From a virus, in IMG/VR virus record IMGVR_UViG_3300020454_000045, positions 1 through 31,052 of that record: DNA of 31,052 nt. One strand, 5' to 3'. The notes under the pieces are model-generated. The model was not told where the DNA came from. It did not search any database and saw nothing but the letters and a program-made list of their open reading frames with translations. The position numbers and the translations under genes were made by a program. Of the stretch, positions 22,982 to 30,344 are shown one piece after another (within the stretch, counting starts at the first letter, position 1; the number at the start of each line of letters is the position of its first letter).

Positions 22982-24068
22982 GGCTAGGTATGTTATGACT
23001 ATGTGGTTGTAATTGACCACCTGGTGTGGTAACTACAACGTCAGCACACACAGCGAAGTATGGAGACTTTGGATGGAACATTATTCCCGCCTTTTTCAAT
23101 TCACCACAATTTTTTAATCTTGCGATCTCAAAGTCTAATCTCTTGTTGGCAAGGGCTTGTGCTTGCAAATCATTCTGTGCTTGTGCTGCTTCGTGACATT
23201 GCTGTTGTAGTTTCTTGTTAAGTGGTATGGATAGAGTAGCAGATAAACCAGCATTAAATGATTGGTTTGCAGACATATCAGTTCGTACAGGTTTATTCCA
23301 TAGAACATTACCTGGATTATCTGGTCTTCCATCGGGACCATTTACATCTACAGTGATCTCCATATCTTCACCATCAGGAAACCATCTAGTTCCATCTGCC
23401 TTTGTCCTTGTGTCATACCAAGACTCCCAAGGATAGTTTTTAACAGTAACTGTCTGTTGTGTAGTACGACCAGTGAAGTCGGTCATATCATATTGTGGTT
23501 CATTATAAAAATCGACCCAAGGATCTTTCCTTGAGTCTGCAAACTGGATGTATGGTGTAAGGTTGAACGTTGCACCTTGACATTGCACACCACCACCATA
23601 TGTGTTTGTTATATACGGACCTTGTAAAACTTGTATTGCCTGGTTGGTTACTGAGCCTGAAGAATTGGCAATCGGGTTTGCAGTAGCAGATACACCTCCA
23701 ACGTTTTCAGCACGTAAAGGTAAACATTGAACGCTGAGAACCGTTGCTATTACTGGGTAAATGTACTTGTTGTATCTGTGACGCTTCTTATAGTTGTGAC
23801 CCTTTGTATTATTGTCTGGTTGGTCATCCCAGGTCCTTGATAACTTTGAGTAAATTGGAACGGTTCCCCTTGGGTTGTCATAGTGAAGTTGTTCTGTGAA
23901 GAGAAGTCTAAGTTGTCGAACGAACTTGTTACCGACCCTGTTACGCTGACTCCGTTTGTCGAAGTGCTTAACGTTGACGGTGTTACTGTCACTGTTGATG
24001 TATTCACTGGTGGGTTGAGAGGTTGATTGTTGTTGGAAACCCCTGTCCCTGTCACTGCGTATTCCCAT
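22761..24068 (-). CDS. Exported protein with unclear start
   Basis: The frame is open for 435 residues from the only conventional start, ATG at 24068, but the first 95 or so overlap the neighbouring gene and look like shadow sequence. The convincing part begins near 23795 with a signal-like stretch (KKRHRYNK, then YIYPVIATVLSVQCLPLRA), then a polar domain with TYGGGVQCQ, WESWYDTR and WFPDGED, a helix (NDLQAQALANKRLDFEIARL), and a serine-rich tail. No ATG, GTG or TTG lies at the right place; ATT at 23762 or ATA at 23750 are candidates. The function is unknown. The 3' end overlaps the + strand gene by 221 bases. Confidence 0.68.
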   Translation of the reverse strand: MGIRSDRDRGFQQQSTSQPTSEYINSDSNTVNVKHFDKRSQRNRVGNKFVRQLRLLFTEQLHYDNPRGTVPIYSKLSRTWDDQPDNNTKGHNYKKRHRYNKYIYPVIATVLSVQCLPLRAENVGGVSATANPIANSSGSVTNQAIQVLQGPYITNTYGGGVQCQGATFNLTPYIQFADSRKDPWVDFYNEPQYDMTDFTGRTTQQTVTVKNYPWESWYDTRTKADGTRWFPDGEDMEITVDVNGPDGRPDNPGNVLWNKPVRTDMSANQSFNAGLSATLSIPLNKKLQQQCHEAAQAQNDLQAQALANKRLDFEIARLKNCGELKKAGIMFHPKSPYFAVCADVVVTTPGGQLQPHSHNIPSPKWIDPSSSSSSDNQSQVIPSSSDKDLSSVPFEKDGKQNPLVSFFQNLLPSSKSVSLPSESGQLEVLQIGQMP

Positions 24069-24229
24069 CCTGTACGATAATCTATACTGTTTATGGTCTC
24101 CGTCACTGTAGACTCAGTTTCCGTATGGGAAGTCATAGAGCCTTGTTGGAAATTCGGGACCACAGGCACCGCAAGGGTTCTCAATGGTACACCAAAGAAA
24201 CATAATAGTAGGAGTCCTATTCGTTTCAT
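23750..24229 (-). CDS. Secreted Ser/Thr-rich protein
   Basis: 159 residues. A signal peptide of about 20 residues (MKRIGLLLLCFFGVPLRTLA) is followed by a Ser/Thr/Asn-rich body with beta-like repeats (STVTVTPSTLSTSTNGVSVTGSV). No cysteine remains in the mature part. Composition resembles surface or fibre-like exported proteins. It starts 15 bases after the previous - strand gene. Its stop overlaps the likely signal-peptide region of the next gene in another frame. Function unknown. Confidence 0.82.
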   Translation of the reverse strand: MKRIGLLLLCFFGVPLRTLAVPVVPNFQQGSMTSHTETESTVTETINSIDYRTGWEYAVTGTGVSNNNQPLNPPVNTSTVTVTPSTLSTSTNGVSVTGSVTSSFDNLDFSSQNNFTMTTQGEPFQFTQSYQGPGMTNQTIIQRVTTIRSVTDTTSTFTQ

Positions 24230-24244
24230 ATTATATATAGGGGT

Positions 24245-24757
24245 TTAACGTATGGTAACTTCGGTGACAAATTGGCCAGTCGCTGTGGTTCCACTTCCAC
24301 CAGCTGTTAGTGCCATTGCTCCAGCAGTGCTGATTGTACCAGCAAGACTTCCAGCAGTACCAGGTGCTGTAGAAACGGTGTTACTGTAACCGTTTACGTC
24401 ACCTACATCAGCAGCAGTAGTTACAATAGCGTCACCAGTTGTTATGTTCTGTGTGAAGCTGTATGCGTTACCTTGGGTAGTCTGTGCTGTGTCAGGTAGT
24501 GCAAAAGTAGCAACTCCTGCTGTGCTGACTGCTGAGATACCACCTAGATTACTAGCAGCACTACCACCTGTCGGTGTAATAGTTGTGCTCACACCAGATC
24601 CACTGGTACTATATGAGTTCGCTGCTCTCGATACTGAAGTATAGCCTGCGTCAACTTGTAGTTGGACTGAACTTGTCAATTTATGAGTCAAATCGGCACG
24701 TGCTGCCAATGGACTCAACATTCCCAAAATACCAAAAGCGATGAATGCTTTTTTCAT
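24245..24757 (-). CDS. Secreted Gly/Ala/Thr-rich protein
   Basis: 170 residues. A clean signal peptide of 21 residues (KKAF, then a hydrophobic core, then ARA before DLTHK) precedes a body very rich in A, G, S and T (TPTGGSAASNLGGISAVSTAG and similar). No membrane anchor after the signal and no cysteine. Export through the host Sec pathway is likely. It is the first gene of the only - strand operon in the window, divergent from hsp20. Function unknown. Confidence 0.85.
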   Translation of the reverse strand: MKKAFIAFGILGMLSPLAARADLTHKLTSSVQLQVDAGYTSVSRAANSYSTSGSGVSTTITPTGGSAASNLGGISAVSTAGVATFALPDTAQTTQGNAYSFTQNITTGDAIVTTAADVGDVNGYSNTVSTAPGTAGSLAGTISTAGAMALTAGGSGTTATGQFVTEVTIR

Positions 24758-24781
24758 TTTCTTGAGATAATGATCCTATGT

Positions 24782-24789
24782 TATATATA
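24782..24789 (-). promoter_or_regulatory. Possible late-type promoter for the - strand operon
   Basis: TATATATA lies 24 bases before the first - strand gene. It is one base from the T4 late consensus TATAAATA, and it reads the same on both strands. A similar TATATATAATAT also touches the ATG at 24229. Weak evidence. Confidence 0.3.
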
Positions 24790-24840
24790 CCTAATCTTAT
24801 GTTCACGGAGAACCGTACTTGCTATATTGATACCTTTGTA

Positions 24841-24847
24841 CTAAATA
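24841..24847 (+). promoter_or_regulatory. T4-type late promoter upstream of hsp20
   Basis: CTAAATA lies 52 bases before the hsp20 ATG in a 142-base divergent gap. It has the same core as the gp3 promoter (CTAAATA at 820). Confidence 0.55.
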
Positions 24848-24899
24848 TAGGTGAATGCCGAAAGGGTTCACACTAACAACTCGCTTATTAAGGAGAACT

Positions 24900-25340
24900 A
24901 TGACTATTCAAAGATACCAAGCTTCTGACTTACCTGATCTATTTGACAAGATCACAAAGAACAGCATTGGATTCGATAACTTTTTTAATTCTGTTTGGGA
25001 TGTACCAAATCAGACCTATCCACCATACAACATCATCAATCTTAACAATCACGAGTCCAGACTAGAGATTGCTCTTGCAGGATTCAAGAAAGATGAGGTG
25101 AAAGTCTATACAGAGTATGGTCAACTACACGTAGAAGGAACAAAAACTGATAAAGAAGACGTAGAGTATTTCCATAGAGGTCTTGCAGGAAGATCTTTTG
25201 AAAGGGTATGGAAACTTACTGACGATTCTGAAGTCAAGAGTGTAGCGTTTGAGGATGGACTACTAACAGTTGATCTCAAAAAGATAGTACCAGAGTACCA
25301 TCAGAGAAAAAATTACCTAGGTGTTGACAAAGAGTCCTAG
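24900..25340 (+). CDS. hsp20: Small heat-shock protein Hsp20
   Basis: 146 residues from the ATG at 24900, which has an excellent ribosome binding site, AAGGAG at 24890-24895. An in-frame ATG at 24855 lacks one and would add 15 residues. The alpha-crystallin domain is visible: YPPYNIINLNNHESRLEIALAGF, then the beta strands to HRGLAGRSFERVWKL and DGLLTVDLKK. These proteins hold unfolding proteins soluble. hsp20 is a common T4-like cyanophage gene near gp43. No clear C-terminal IxI anchor is seen. Confidence 0.95.
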   Translation: MTIQRYQASDLPDLFDKITKNSIGFDNFFNSVWDVPNQTYPPYNIINLNNHESRLEIALAGFKKDEVKVYTEYGQLHVEGTKTDKEDVEYFHRGLAGRSFERVWKLTDDSEVKSVAFEDGLLTVDLKKIVPEYHQRKNYLGVDKES

Positions 25341-25352
25341 GGTGTGTATAAT
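25324..25352 (+). promoter_or_regulatory. Consensus sigma70 promoter
   Basis: Perfect TTGACA (25324-25329), a 17-base spacer, and perfect TATAAT (25347-25352). The -35 lies in the last codons of hsp20. It would drive the cupin-like gene at 25397 and the small gene at 25879, up to the terminator at 26053. Confidence 0.9.
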
Positions 25353-25358
25353 ATTAGC

Positions 25359-25385
25359 ATCGAACAATTAACGTTAATGTTCGAT
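25359..25385 (+). repeat. Palindrome at the transcription start
   Basis: ATCGAACA and TGTTCGAT are perfect inverted arms. Between them TTAACGTTAA is itself a palindrome, with one extra A, so almost the whole 27 bases is dyad-symmetric. It starts 6 bases after the -10. It could be an operator or a 5' mRNA hairpin. Confidence 0.8.
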
Positions 25386-25396
25386 CCACCAATAGT

Positions 25397-25870
25397 ATGA
25401 GTGATGTGAATTTTAGAAGGCATCGGGTGTTCAGAGAAACACCTGATGTCATTTTCTATGATATATCTGTTGAAGAATCTAATGCACAAGACTTAGTAGT
25501 ACATACTAATGCTGCTGTATCACCTCCAGATGATATGGTAGGTGCAAAACAATTCTACATACATCGCTATCAACAGGATCATAACCGTGTATTATCAGGT
25601 GAAAGAACTTTTGAACTTGTAAACTACAACTGGAAATGCCCATATCATATTGTGCATTTAAACATCTATAGTGGTGCTCTGGTAATACCTAGAGAAACAT
25701 TCCATAGATCAGTATCAGGAGAGACAGGTTCAATAGTAATTAATCAGGCAGAACGTTTTGAAGGATTCAATGCTGATCAAGAATTTATTCCTGTGTCTAC
25801 AGCAGAGAATCCAGAGTTGTATAAAATTCTCAAGCACGAGAAACCAGTTATACATACTTTAGGAGAGTAA
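25397..25870 (+). CDS. Cupin-like hypothetical protein
   Basis: 157 residues. The stretch FYIHRYQQDHNRVLSGERTFELV and the later ALVIPRETFHRSVSGETGSIVINQ look like the two halves of a cupin barrel, with histidines that could bind a metal (H56, H61 and H103 are candidates by eye). The assignment is by pattern, not by a known cyanophage function. It sits directly under the consensus promoter and palindrome. Confidence 0.72.
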   Translation: MSDVNFRRHRVFRETPDVIFYDISVEESNAQDLVVHTNAAVSPPDDMVGAKQFYIHRYQQDHNRVLSGERTFELVNYNWKCPYHIVHLNIYSGALVIPRETFHRSVSGETGSIVINQAERFEGFNADQEFIPVSTAENPELYKILKHEKPVIHTLGE

Positions 25871-25878
25871 CTTCTACT

Positions 25879-26046
25879 ATGAAAACGTATCACATTTACT
25901 TAAAAGATCGTTGTCTATTTAAAAACCTTGACGATGAAGAATTTGAAGTAATATGGGGTCGCATATATCGTTCTTACTGGGATGATATTACGTACTCAGT
26001 GGTAGTAGATCAACCTGATCCACACGATCTTGAACCATCTTATTAA
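25879..26046 (+). CDS. Small acidic hypothetical protein
   Basis: 55 residues starting MKTYHIYLKDRCLF, then NLDDEEFEVIWGRIYRSYWDD and an acidic end (DQPDPHDLEPSY). It begins 8 bases after the cupin-like gene and ends 6 bases before a strong terminator, closing a two-gene operon. No family recognised. Confidence 0.7.
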   Translation: MKTYHIYLKDRCLFKNLDDEEFEVIWGRIYRSYWDDITYSVVVDQPDPHDLEPSY

Positions 26047-26052
26047 AACAGA

Positions 26053-26075
26053 AGAGACCAGAGGGTCTCTTTTTT
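26053..26075 (+). terminator. Terminator before the gp43 operon
   Basis: AGAGACC / GGTCTCT, a 7-bp perfect stem, closes a 4-base loop (AGAG) and is followed by five more T. The stem and tail match the gp23 terminator at 790. Confidence 0.92.
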
Positions 26076-26081
26076 ATTTCT

Positions 26082-26324
26082 ATGAATCATTATTTAAACT
26101 GTACACCGAGAGAGTGTAGAGAATATGAGAGTGTTACTCTTGATGTTCCTACCGAAGCGGTTGACGATATTCTGACTTATGCTCGGATATTGTCAGAAGA
26201 AAAGAACATTACTGCACGTAAAGCAATGACTGACATTGTTCGTGGAGTTTATAACGAATTATTTGAAAAAAATTATGACCGTAAAAATCGTAAGAATGCT
26301 CAACGGAGAGGACGTAATAGCTGA
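26082..26324 (+). CDS. Small hypothetical protein
   Basis: 80 residues. The middle reads VPTEAVDDILTYARILSEEKNITARKAMTDIVRGVYNELF, predicted helical. The end is strongly basic (DRKNRKNAQRRGRNS). It starts 7 bases after the terminator T-run and overlaps the next gene by 50 bases. A small nucleic-acid-binding protein is possible. Not recognised. Confidence 0.65.
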   Translation: MNHYLNCTPRECREYESVTLDVPTEAVDDILTYARILSEEKNITARKAMTDIVRGVYNELFEKNYDRKNRKNAQRRGRNS

Positions 26325-26667
26325 AGTACAGGAAGCATATCCTGACAAAGAACATTACACACCTATAGGTTATATGTTGACAAACCCCTATCAAATTACG
26401 ATAGATTGTACAGCAGAACAAATGTTCGCAGACAAAAACTCTTCAGATCCACAGAAAATAAATGATTTACAATTAGAATTATTTCCTTGGATACCTTTAT
26501 CGTTAAACAATAGAACCTTAGTAGTTCTTAATAACGTATCAACAATTTACACACCACACCCAGAAGTTGAGGGTAAGTGGAATACACTCGTGGAGAACCA
26601 TCACAATGAATCCGTTAAAACTAATAATTCTGAGGAACCAGATGTATCTGATGGGGGAAGTGACTGA
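26275..26667 (+). CDS. Small beta-rich (Sm-like?) protein, paralogue 2
   Basis: 130 residues from the ATG at 26275, chosen because the first strand (VKIVRMLNGEDVIAEV) then aligns with the paralogue at 3323 (ILKLVSGEEVIGRI). LTNPYQITID and LNNRTLVVLNNVSTIY follow in the same order. An earlier ATG at 26236 adds 13 residues inside the upstream gene. The C-terminus is polar. It overlaps the next gene by 62 bases. Fold and function are inferred only. Confidence 0.78.
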   Translation: MTVKIVRMLNGEDVIAEVQEAYPDKEHYTPIGYMLTNPYQITIDCTAEQMFADKNSSDPQKINDLQLELFPWIPLSLNNRTLVVLNNVSTIYTPHPEVEGKWNTLVENHHNESVKTNNSEEPDVSDGGSD

Positions 26668-26854
26668 GTTAGATGAAGAACCATCTTACTTAATTACTAA
26701 CTGCTATCAAGTTACAGGAAAAGACGGTGAACTAATCTTTGAAAAGTATCCTCTTTATTCAGATCAAAGAGATTTGTTCTTGACTTCTGATGTTGTTTTG
26801 ACTATAGTAGATCCATCAGAAGATACTATTAAAAACTACAAGAAGGCACTTTGA
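26606..26854 (+). CDS. Small beta-rich (Sm-like?) protein, paralogue 3
   Basis: 82 residues from the ATG at 26606. LKLIILRNQMYLMGEV, ITNCYQV and FLTSDVVLTIVDPS follow the same plan as the genes at 3323 and 26275, so the three look homologous. An in-frame ATG at 26567 would extend it further into the upstream gene. The stop overlaps the TTG start of gp43. A role close to replication is suggested only by position. Confidence 0.78.
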   Translation: MNPLKLIILRNQMYLMGEVTELDEEPSYLITNCYQVTGKDGELIFEKYPLYSDQRDLFLTSDVVLTIVDPSEDTIKNYKKAL

Positions 26855-29328
26855 GTTCAATCTATACTAATGTGACGTTGTTGGGTGATTCCATCCTTTG
26901 CCGAGGGTATGAGGGTGGAGAACCAGTAACATATAAAGACATAATCAAACCAAGTTTGTTTGTACCATCACCACAAGGTGATTGGAGATCTCTCGATGGT
27001 AAACCAATGGCAGAGGTCAAGCACGATGGTGCTAAAGCAGCAAGAGAATTTTTGAGAAAGTATGAAGGTGTAGATAAGTTTGAGGTTCACGGATATGAAC
27101 GCTTCATATATCAGTGGATCAGCGAGAGATTTCCAAGTGACATCTCTTTCAGTTTAAAAGATATGAAGATCTATACTATTGACATTGAGGTTGAGTGTGA
27201 GAATGGTTTCCCTGATGTAGAAGCAGCAGCAGAAAAGATGCTCTGTATTACTATCAAAGACTATGCCTCTGGTAATTTTATTACTTGGGGAACTCGTGAG
27301 TATAATGGTAATGGCACTAACTATCGCTACTTTGATACAGAGCAGAAGATGTTAGATGATTTTATTCACTGGTGGGTGCAATATACACCTGACATTATTA
27401 CTGGTTGGAACTGTAATTTATATGATATACCTTATCTTTGTAGAAGATTAGATAGGATACTTGGTGAGAAGTTTATGTCTTCTTTGTCACCTTGGAACAA
27501 AGTAAATATGCGTGAGATTTATATTCAAGGTCGTAGGAACCTTGCATATGAATTAGTTGGTATTAGTATTCTTGACTACCTTGATCTTTATCGTAAATTT
27601 ACATACACAAACCAAGAGTCATACAGACTAGAACATATTGCTAATGTAGAACTTGGACAAGGTAAGTTAGATCACACTGAGTATGAGAACTTTAAAGATT
27701 TCTATACTAAAGATTGGGATAAGTTTGTACAATACAACATCCTTGACGTTGAACTTGTTAATAGATTAGAAGAGAAGATGAAACTTCTTGAACTAGCAGT
27801 TACTATGTCTTATGATGCCAAGGTTAATTTTACAGATGTATATTCTCAGGTTCGTATGTGGGATACCCTCATCTATAATTATTTAAAGAAGAAAAAGATA
27901 TGTGTGCCACCTAAAAGAGAAGAGAGTAAGAATGACAAATATGCAGGAGCATATGTAAAAGATCCCAAACCTGGTATGTACGATTGGGTTGCATCATTTG
28001 ATTTGAATAGTCTGTATCCACATCTCATTATGCAATATAATATTTCTCCAGAAACACTTGTAGATGAAAGACATCCTCACGCAACTGTAGATAAGATGTT
28101 AGATAAAGATATACAAGTTGGTAAGTATTGTGTATGTGCTAATGGTGCTCAGTATAGAAAAGATAAGCACGGTTTCTTACCAGAGATGATGAAGAAGATT
28201 TATGATGAACGTGTGATCTATAAGAAAAAAATGATTGCTGCTAAGAAGAAGTATGAAAAGACTAAAGATAAGGCACTACTAGATGACATATCTGCCTTTA
28301 ACAATAACCAGATGGCACGTAAGATTCAACTGAACAGTGCCTATGGTGCTGTCGGAAATCAATACTTCCGATACTATAGTCTTGCCAATGCTGAAGCAAT
28401 CACATTGTCAGGTCAGTTATCTATCCGTTGGATAGAAAACAAAATGAACTCTTACATTAACAAAATTTTAAAAACTAAGGAGATTGATTATGTTATTGCT
28501 TCTGATACCGATTCCATTTATCTTAATTTGGGTCCTCTGGTTGAAACTATATTCGAGGGCAGAGAGAAAAGCGATACGAGCATTCTCAGGTTCCTTGAAA
28601 AGGTGTGTGATGTGGAATTTGAAAAGTATATTACGAATTCTTATGAAGAACTGGCAACCTTTGTAAACGCATACGAACAAAAGATGTTTATGAAGCGAGA
28701 GAACATCGCTAACAAAGGCATCTGGACTGCTAAGAAGAGATACATCCTCAATGTGTGGAATAGTGAGGGTGTTCAATACGATGAACCTAAACTAAAGATG
28801 ATGGGTATCGAAGCAGTTAAATCATCGACCCCTGCTGCCTGTCGTGTTGCTATTAAAGAAGCATTACAGGTAACTATGAACGGTAATGAGTCTGATTTAC
28901 AAGATTACATTGCTAATTTCAGATCAAAATTTGAATTGTTACCACCCGAAGACATTGCATTTCCTCGTGGTTGTAATAATATTGCAAAGTTTAAAGGAAC
29001 TGCTACAGTATTTGTAAAGGGTACTCCAATACACGTGCGTGGTGCTCTCCTATATAATTTCCACGTCAATCAAAAGAAACTCCACCATAAGTATCCTATA
29101 ATAAAGGACGGAGAGAAGGTTAAGTTCTTATACTTACGTACTCCTAACAGAATTGGTGAGAATGTAGTATCATTTTTTCAAACACTCCCATCAGAGTTCG
29201 GACTTGACAAGTCTATAGATTATGACCTACAATTCCAAAAGAGTTTCCTTGACCCACTGCAAGTCATCCTTGATACTATTCAATGGCAAGCAGAAAAAGT
29301 CGCATCCTTAGAAGAATTTTTTGTATGA
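26851..29328 (+). CDS. gp43: DNA polymerase gp43
   Basis: 825 residues (T4 gp43 898). Family B replicative polymerase with proofreading. Exo I DIE at 111-113, Exo II TGWNCNLYDIPY, Exo III YNILDVELV. Polymerase motif A SFDLNSLYP with D384, motif B KIQLNSAYGAVGNQ, and motif C SDTDS with D552 and D554. Translation starts at TTG: AGAAGG at 26841-26846 is 4 bases upstream, the TTGA overlaps the previous stop, and SSIYTNVTLLG fits the expected first beta strand. It overlaps uvsX by ATGA. Confidence 0.96.
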   Translation: MSSIYTNVTLLGDSILCRGYEGGEPVTYKDIIKPSLFVPSPQGDWRSLDGKPMAEVKHDGAKAAREFLRKYEGVDKFEVHGYERFIYQWISERFPSDISFSLKDMKIYTIDIEVECENGFPDVEAAAEKMLCITIKDYASGNFITWGTREYNGNGTNYRYFDTEQKMLDDFIHWWVQYTPDIITGWNCNLYDIPYLCRRLDRILGEKFMSSLSPWNKVNMREIYIQGRRNLAYELVGISILDYLDLYRKFTYTNQESYRLEHIANVELGQGKLDHTEYENFKDFYTKDWDKFVQYNILDVELVNRLEEKMKLLELAVTMSYDAKVNFTDVYSQVRMWDTLIYNYLKKKKICVPPKREESKNDKYAGAYVKDPKPGMYDWVASFDLNSLYPHLIMQYNISPETLVDERHPHATVDKMLDKDIQVGKYCVCANGAQYRKDKHGFLPEMMKKIYDERVIYKKKMIAAKKKYEKTKDKALLDDISAFNNNQMARKIQLNSAYGAVGNQYFRYYSLANAEAITLSGQLSIRWIENKMNSYINKILKTKEIDYVIASDTDSIYLNLGPLVETIFEGREKSDTSILRFLEKVCDVEFEKYITNSYEELATFVNAYEQKMFMKRENIANKGIWTAKKRYILNVWNSEGVQYDEPKLKMMGIEAVKSSTPAACRVAIKEALQVTMNGNESDLQDYIANFRSKFELLPPEDIAFPRGCNNIAKFKGTATVFVKGTPIHVRGALLYNFHVNQKKLHHKYPIIKDGEKVKFLYLRTPNRIGENVVSFFQTLPSEFGLDKSIDYDLQFQKSFLDPLQVILDTIQWQAEKVASLEEFFV

Positions 29329-30344
29329 CATCATCATTTTTTACAGACGTAATCAAGACAATAGATAATGAGTATGCCTCACTAGCAGACGATGGAATCT
29401 CTGCGGGTGATGTATCTTCCTTTATTGATACAGGTAGTTACATATTCAATGGTCTATTAAGTGGTAGTATCTATGGAGGTCTACCATCAAATAAAATTAC
29501 AGCATTAGCAGGAGAATCTAGTACAGGTAAAACATTCTTTACCTTAAGTATTATTAAGAATTTCTTAGAAACAAATAAAGACGCAGGAGTATTCTATTTT
29601 GAATCAGAGTCAGCAGTATCTAAACAGATGTTTGCTGAAAGAGGTATTGATACAAAACGAGTAATGATTATACCTGTTGCAACAGTACAACAGTTCAGAC
29701 AACAATCACTTGTAGTGCTCGATAACTATCTAAAACTAGATGAGAAAGATCGCAAACCTATGATGTTTGTTCTTGATAGTCTTGGTATGCTTTCTACTAC
29801 AAAAGAGATTGAAGACTCAGAAGCAGGGAAAGAGACTAGAGATATGACAAGAGCACAAGTTGTGAAAGCAATCTTCAGAGTTTTGACATTGAAACTAGGT
29901 AAGGCAGATGTACCATTAATTGTTACTAACCATACCTATGATGTAGTTGGTGCTTATATGCCTACTAAAGAAATGGGTGGAGGTAGTGGTCTTAAGTATG
30001 CTGCATCTACTATCGTGTATCTATCTAAAGCAAAAGAAAAAGATGGTACAGATGTTGTAGGTAACTTAATTAGATGTGAAACTAAGAAGTCTAGATTTAC
30101 AAGAGAGAACAAAAAGATTTCTACTAGATTGTTTTATGATGAAAGAGGACTTGATAAGTATTATGGTATGATTGAACTAGGTTTAGAACACGGTGTGTTT
30201 GAAAAAACTGGTAATCGTATTAAGGTCGGTGAGAGTTCAGTTTATCCTAAAGCAATGTTAAAAGAACCAGAAAAGTATTTCACACCAGAAATTATGAAAG
30301 CATTGGACGCTGCTGCTAAACAAGAATTTAGTTATGGATCATAA
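29325..30344 (+). CDS. uvsX: UvsX recombinase (RecA-like)
   Basis: 339 residues from the ATG overlapping the gp43 stop; an in-frame ATG at 29283 lies inside gp43. T4 UvsX is about 390 residues. Strand-exchange protein that forms filaments on single-stranded DNA. Walker A GESSTGKT at 63-70, Walker B MMFVLDSLG at about 145-155, and the DNA-binding loop region EMGGGSGLKYAAS. It partners with UvsY at 1418. Confidence 0.95.
   Translation: MTSSFFTDVIKTIDNEYASLADDGISAGDVSSFIDTGSYIFNGLLSGSIYGGLPSNKITALAGESSTGKTFFTLSIIKNFLETNKDAGVFYFESESAVSKQMFAERGIDTKRVMIIPVATVQQFRQQSLVVLDNYLKLDEKDRKPMMFVLDSLGMLSTTKEIEDSEAGKETRDMTRAQVVKAIFRVLTLKLGKADVPLIVTNHTYDVVGAYMPTKEMGGGSGLKYAASTIVYLSKAKEKDGTDVVGNLIRCETKKSRFTRENKKISTRLFYDERGLDKYYGMIELGLEHGVFEKTGNRIKVGESSVYPKAMLKEPEKYFTPEIMKALDAAAKQEFSYGS

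Noticed and set aside
23750-23810. Programmed -1 frameshift joining the two - strand secreted genes
   Set aside because: The frame relation is -1, but I found no X XXY YYZ slippery site near the stop, and the second protein seems to have its own signal-like stretch. Kept only as an alternative.
24855-24899. Upstream ATG of hsp20
   Set aside because: No ribosome binding site at 24855, while the ATG at 24900 has AAGGAG at good spacing. The extra residues do not resemble Hsp20.
28468-28776. 102-residue - strand open frame opposite gp43
   Set aside because: It is antisense to polymerase motif C, whose sequence is fixed by function.
29209-29240. TTGACA inside gp43 as a promoter for uvsX
   Set aside because: No convincing -10 at the right spacing, and uvsX is coupled to gp43 by ATGA overlap.
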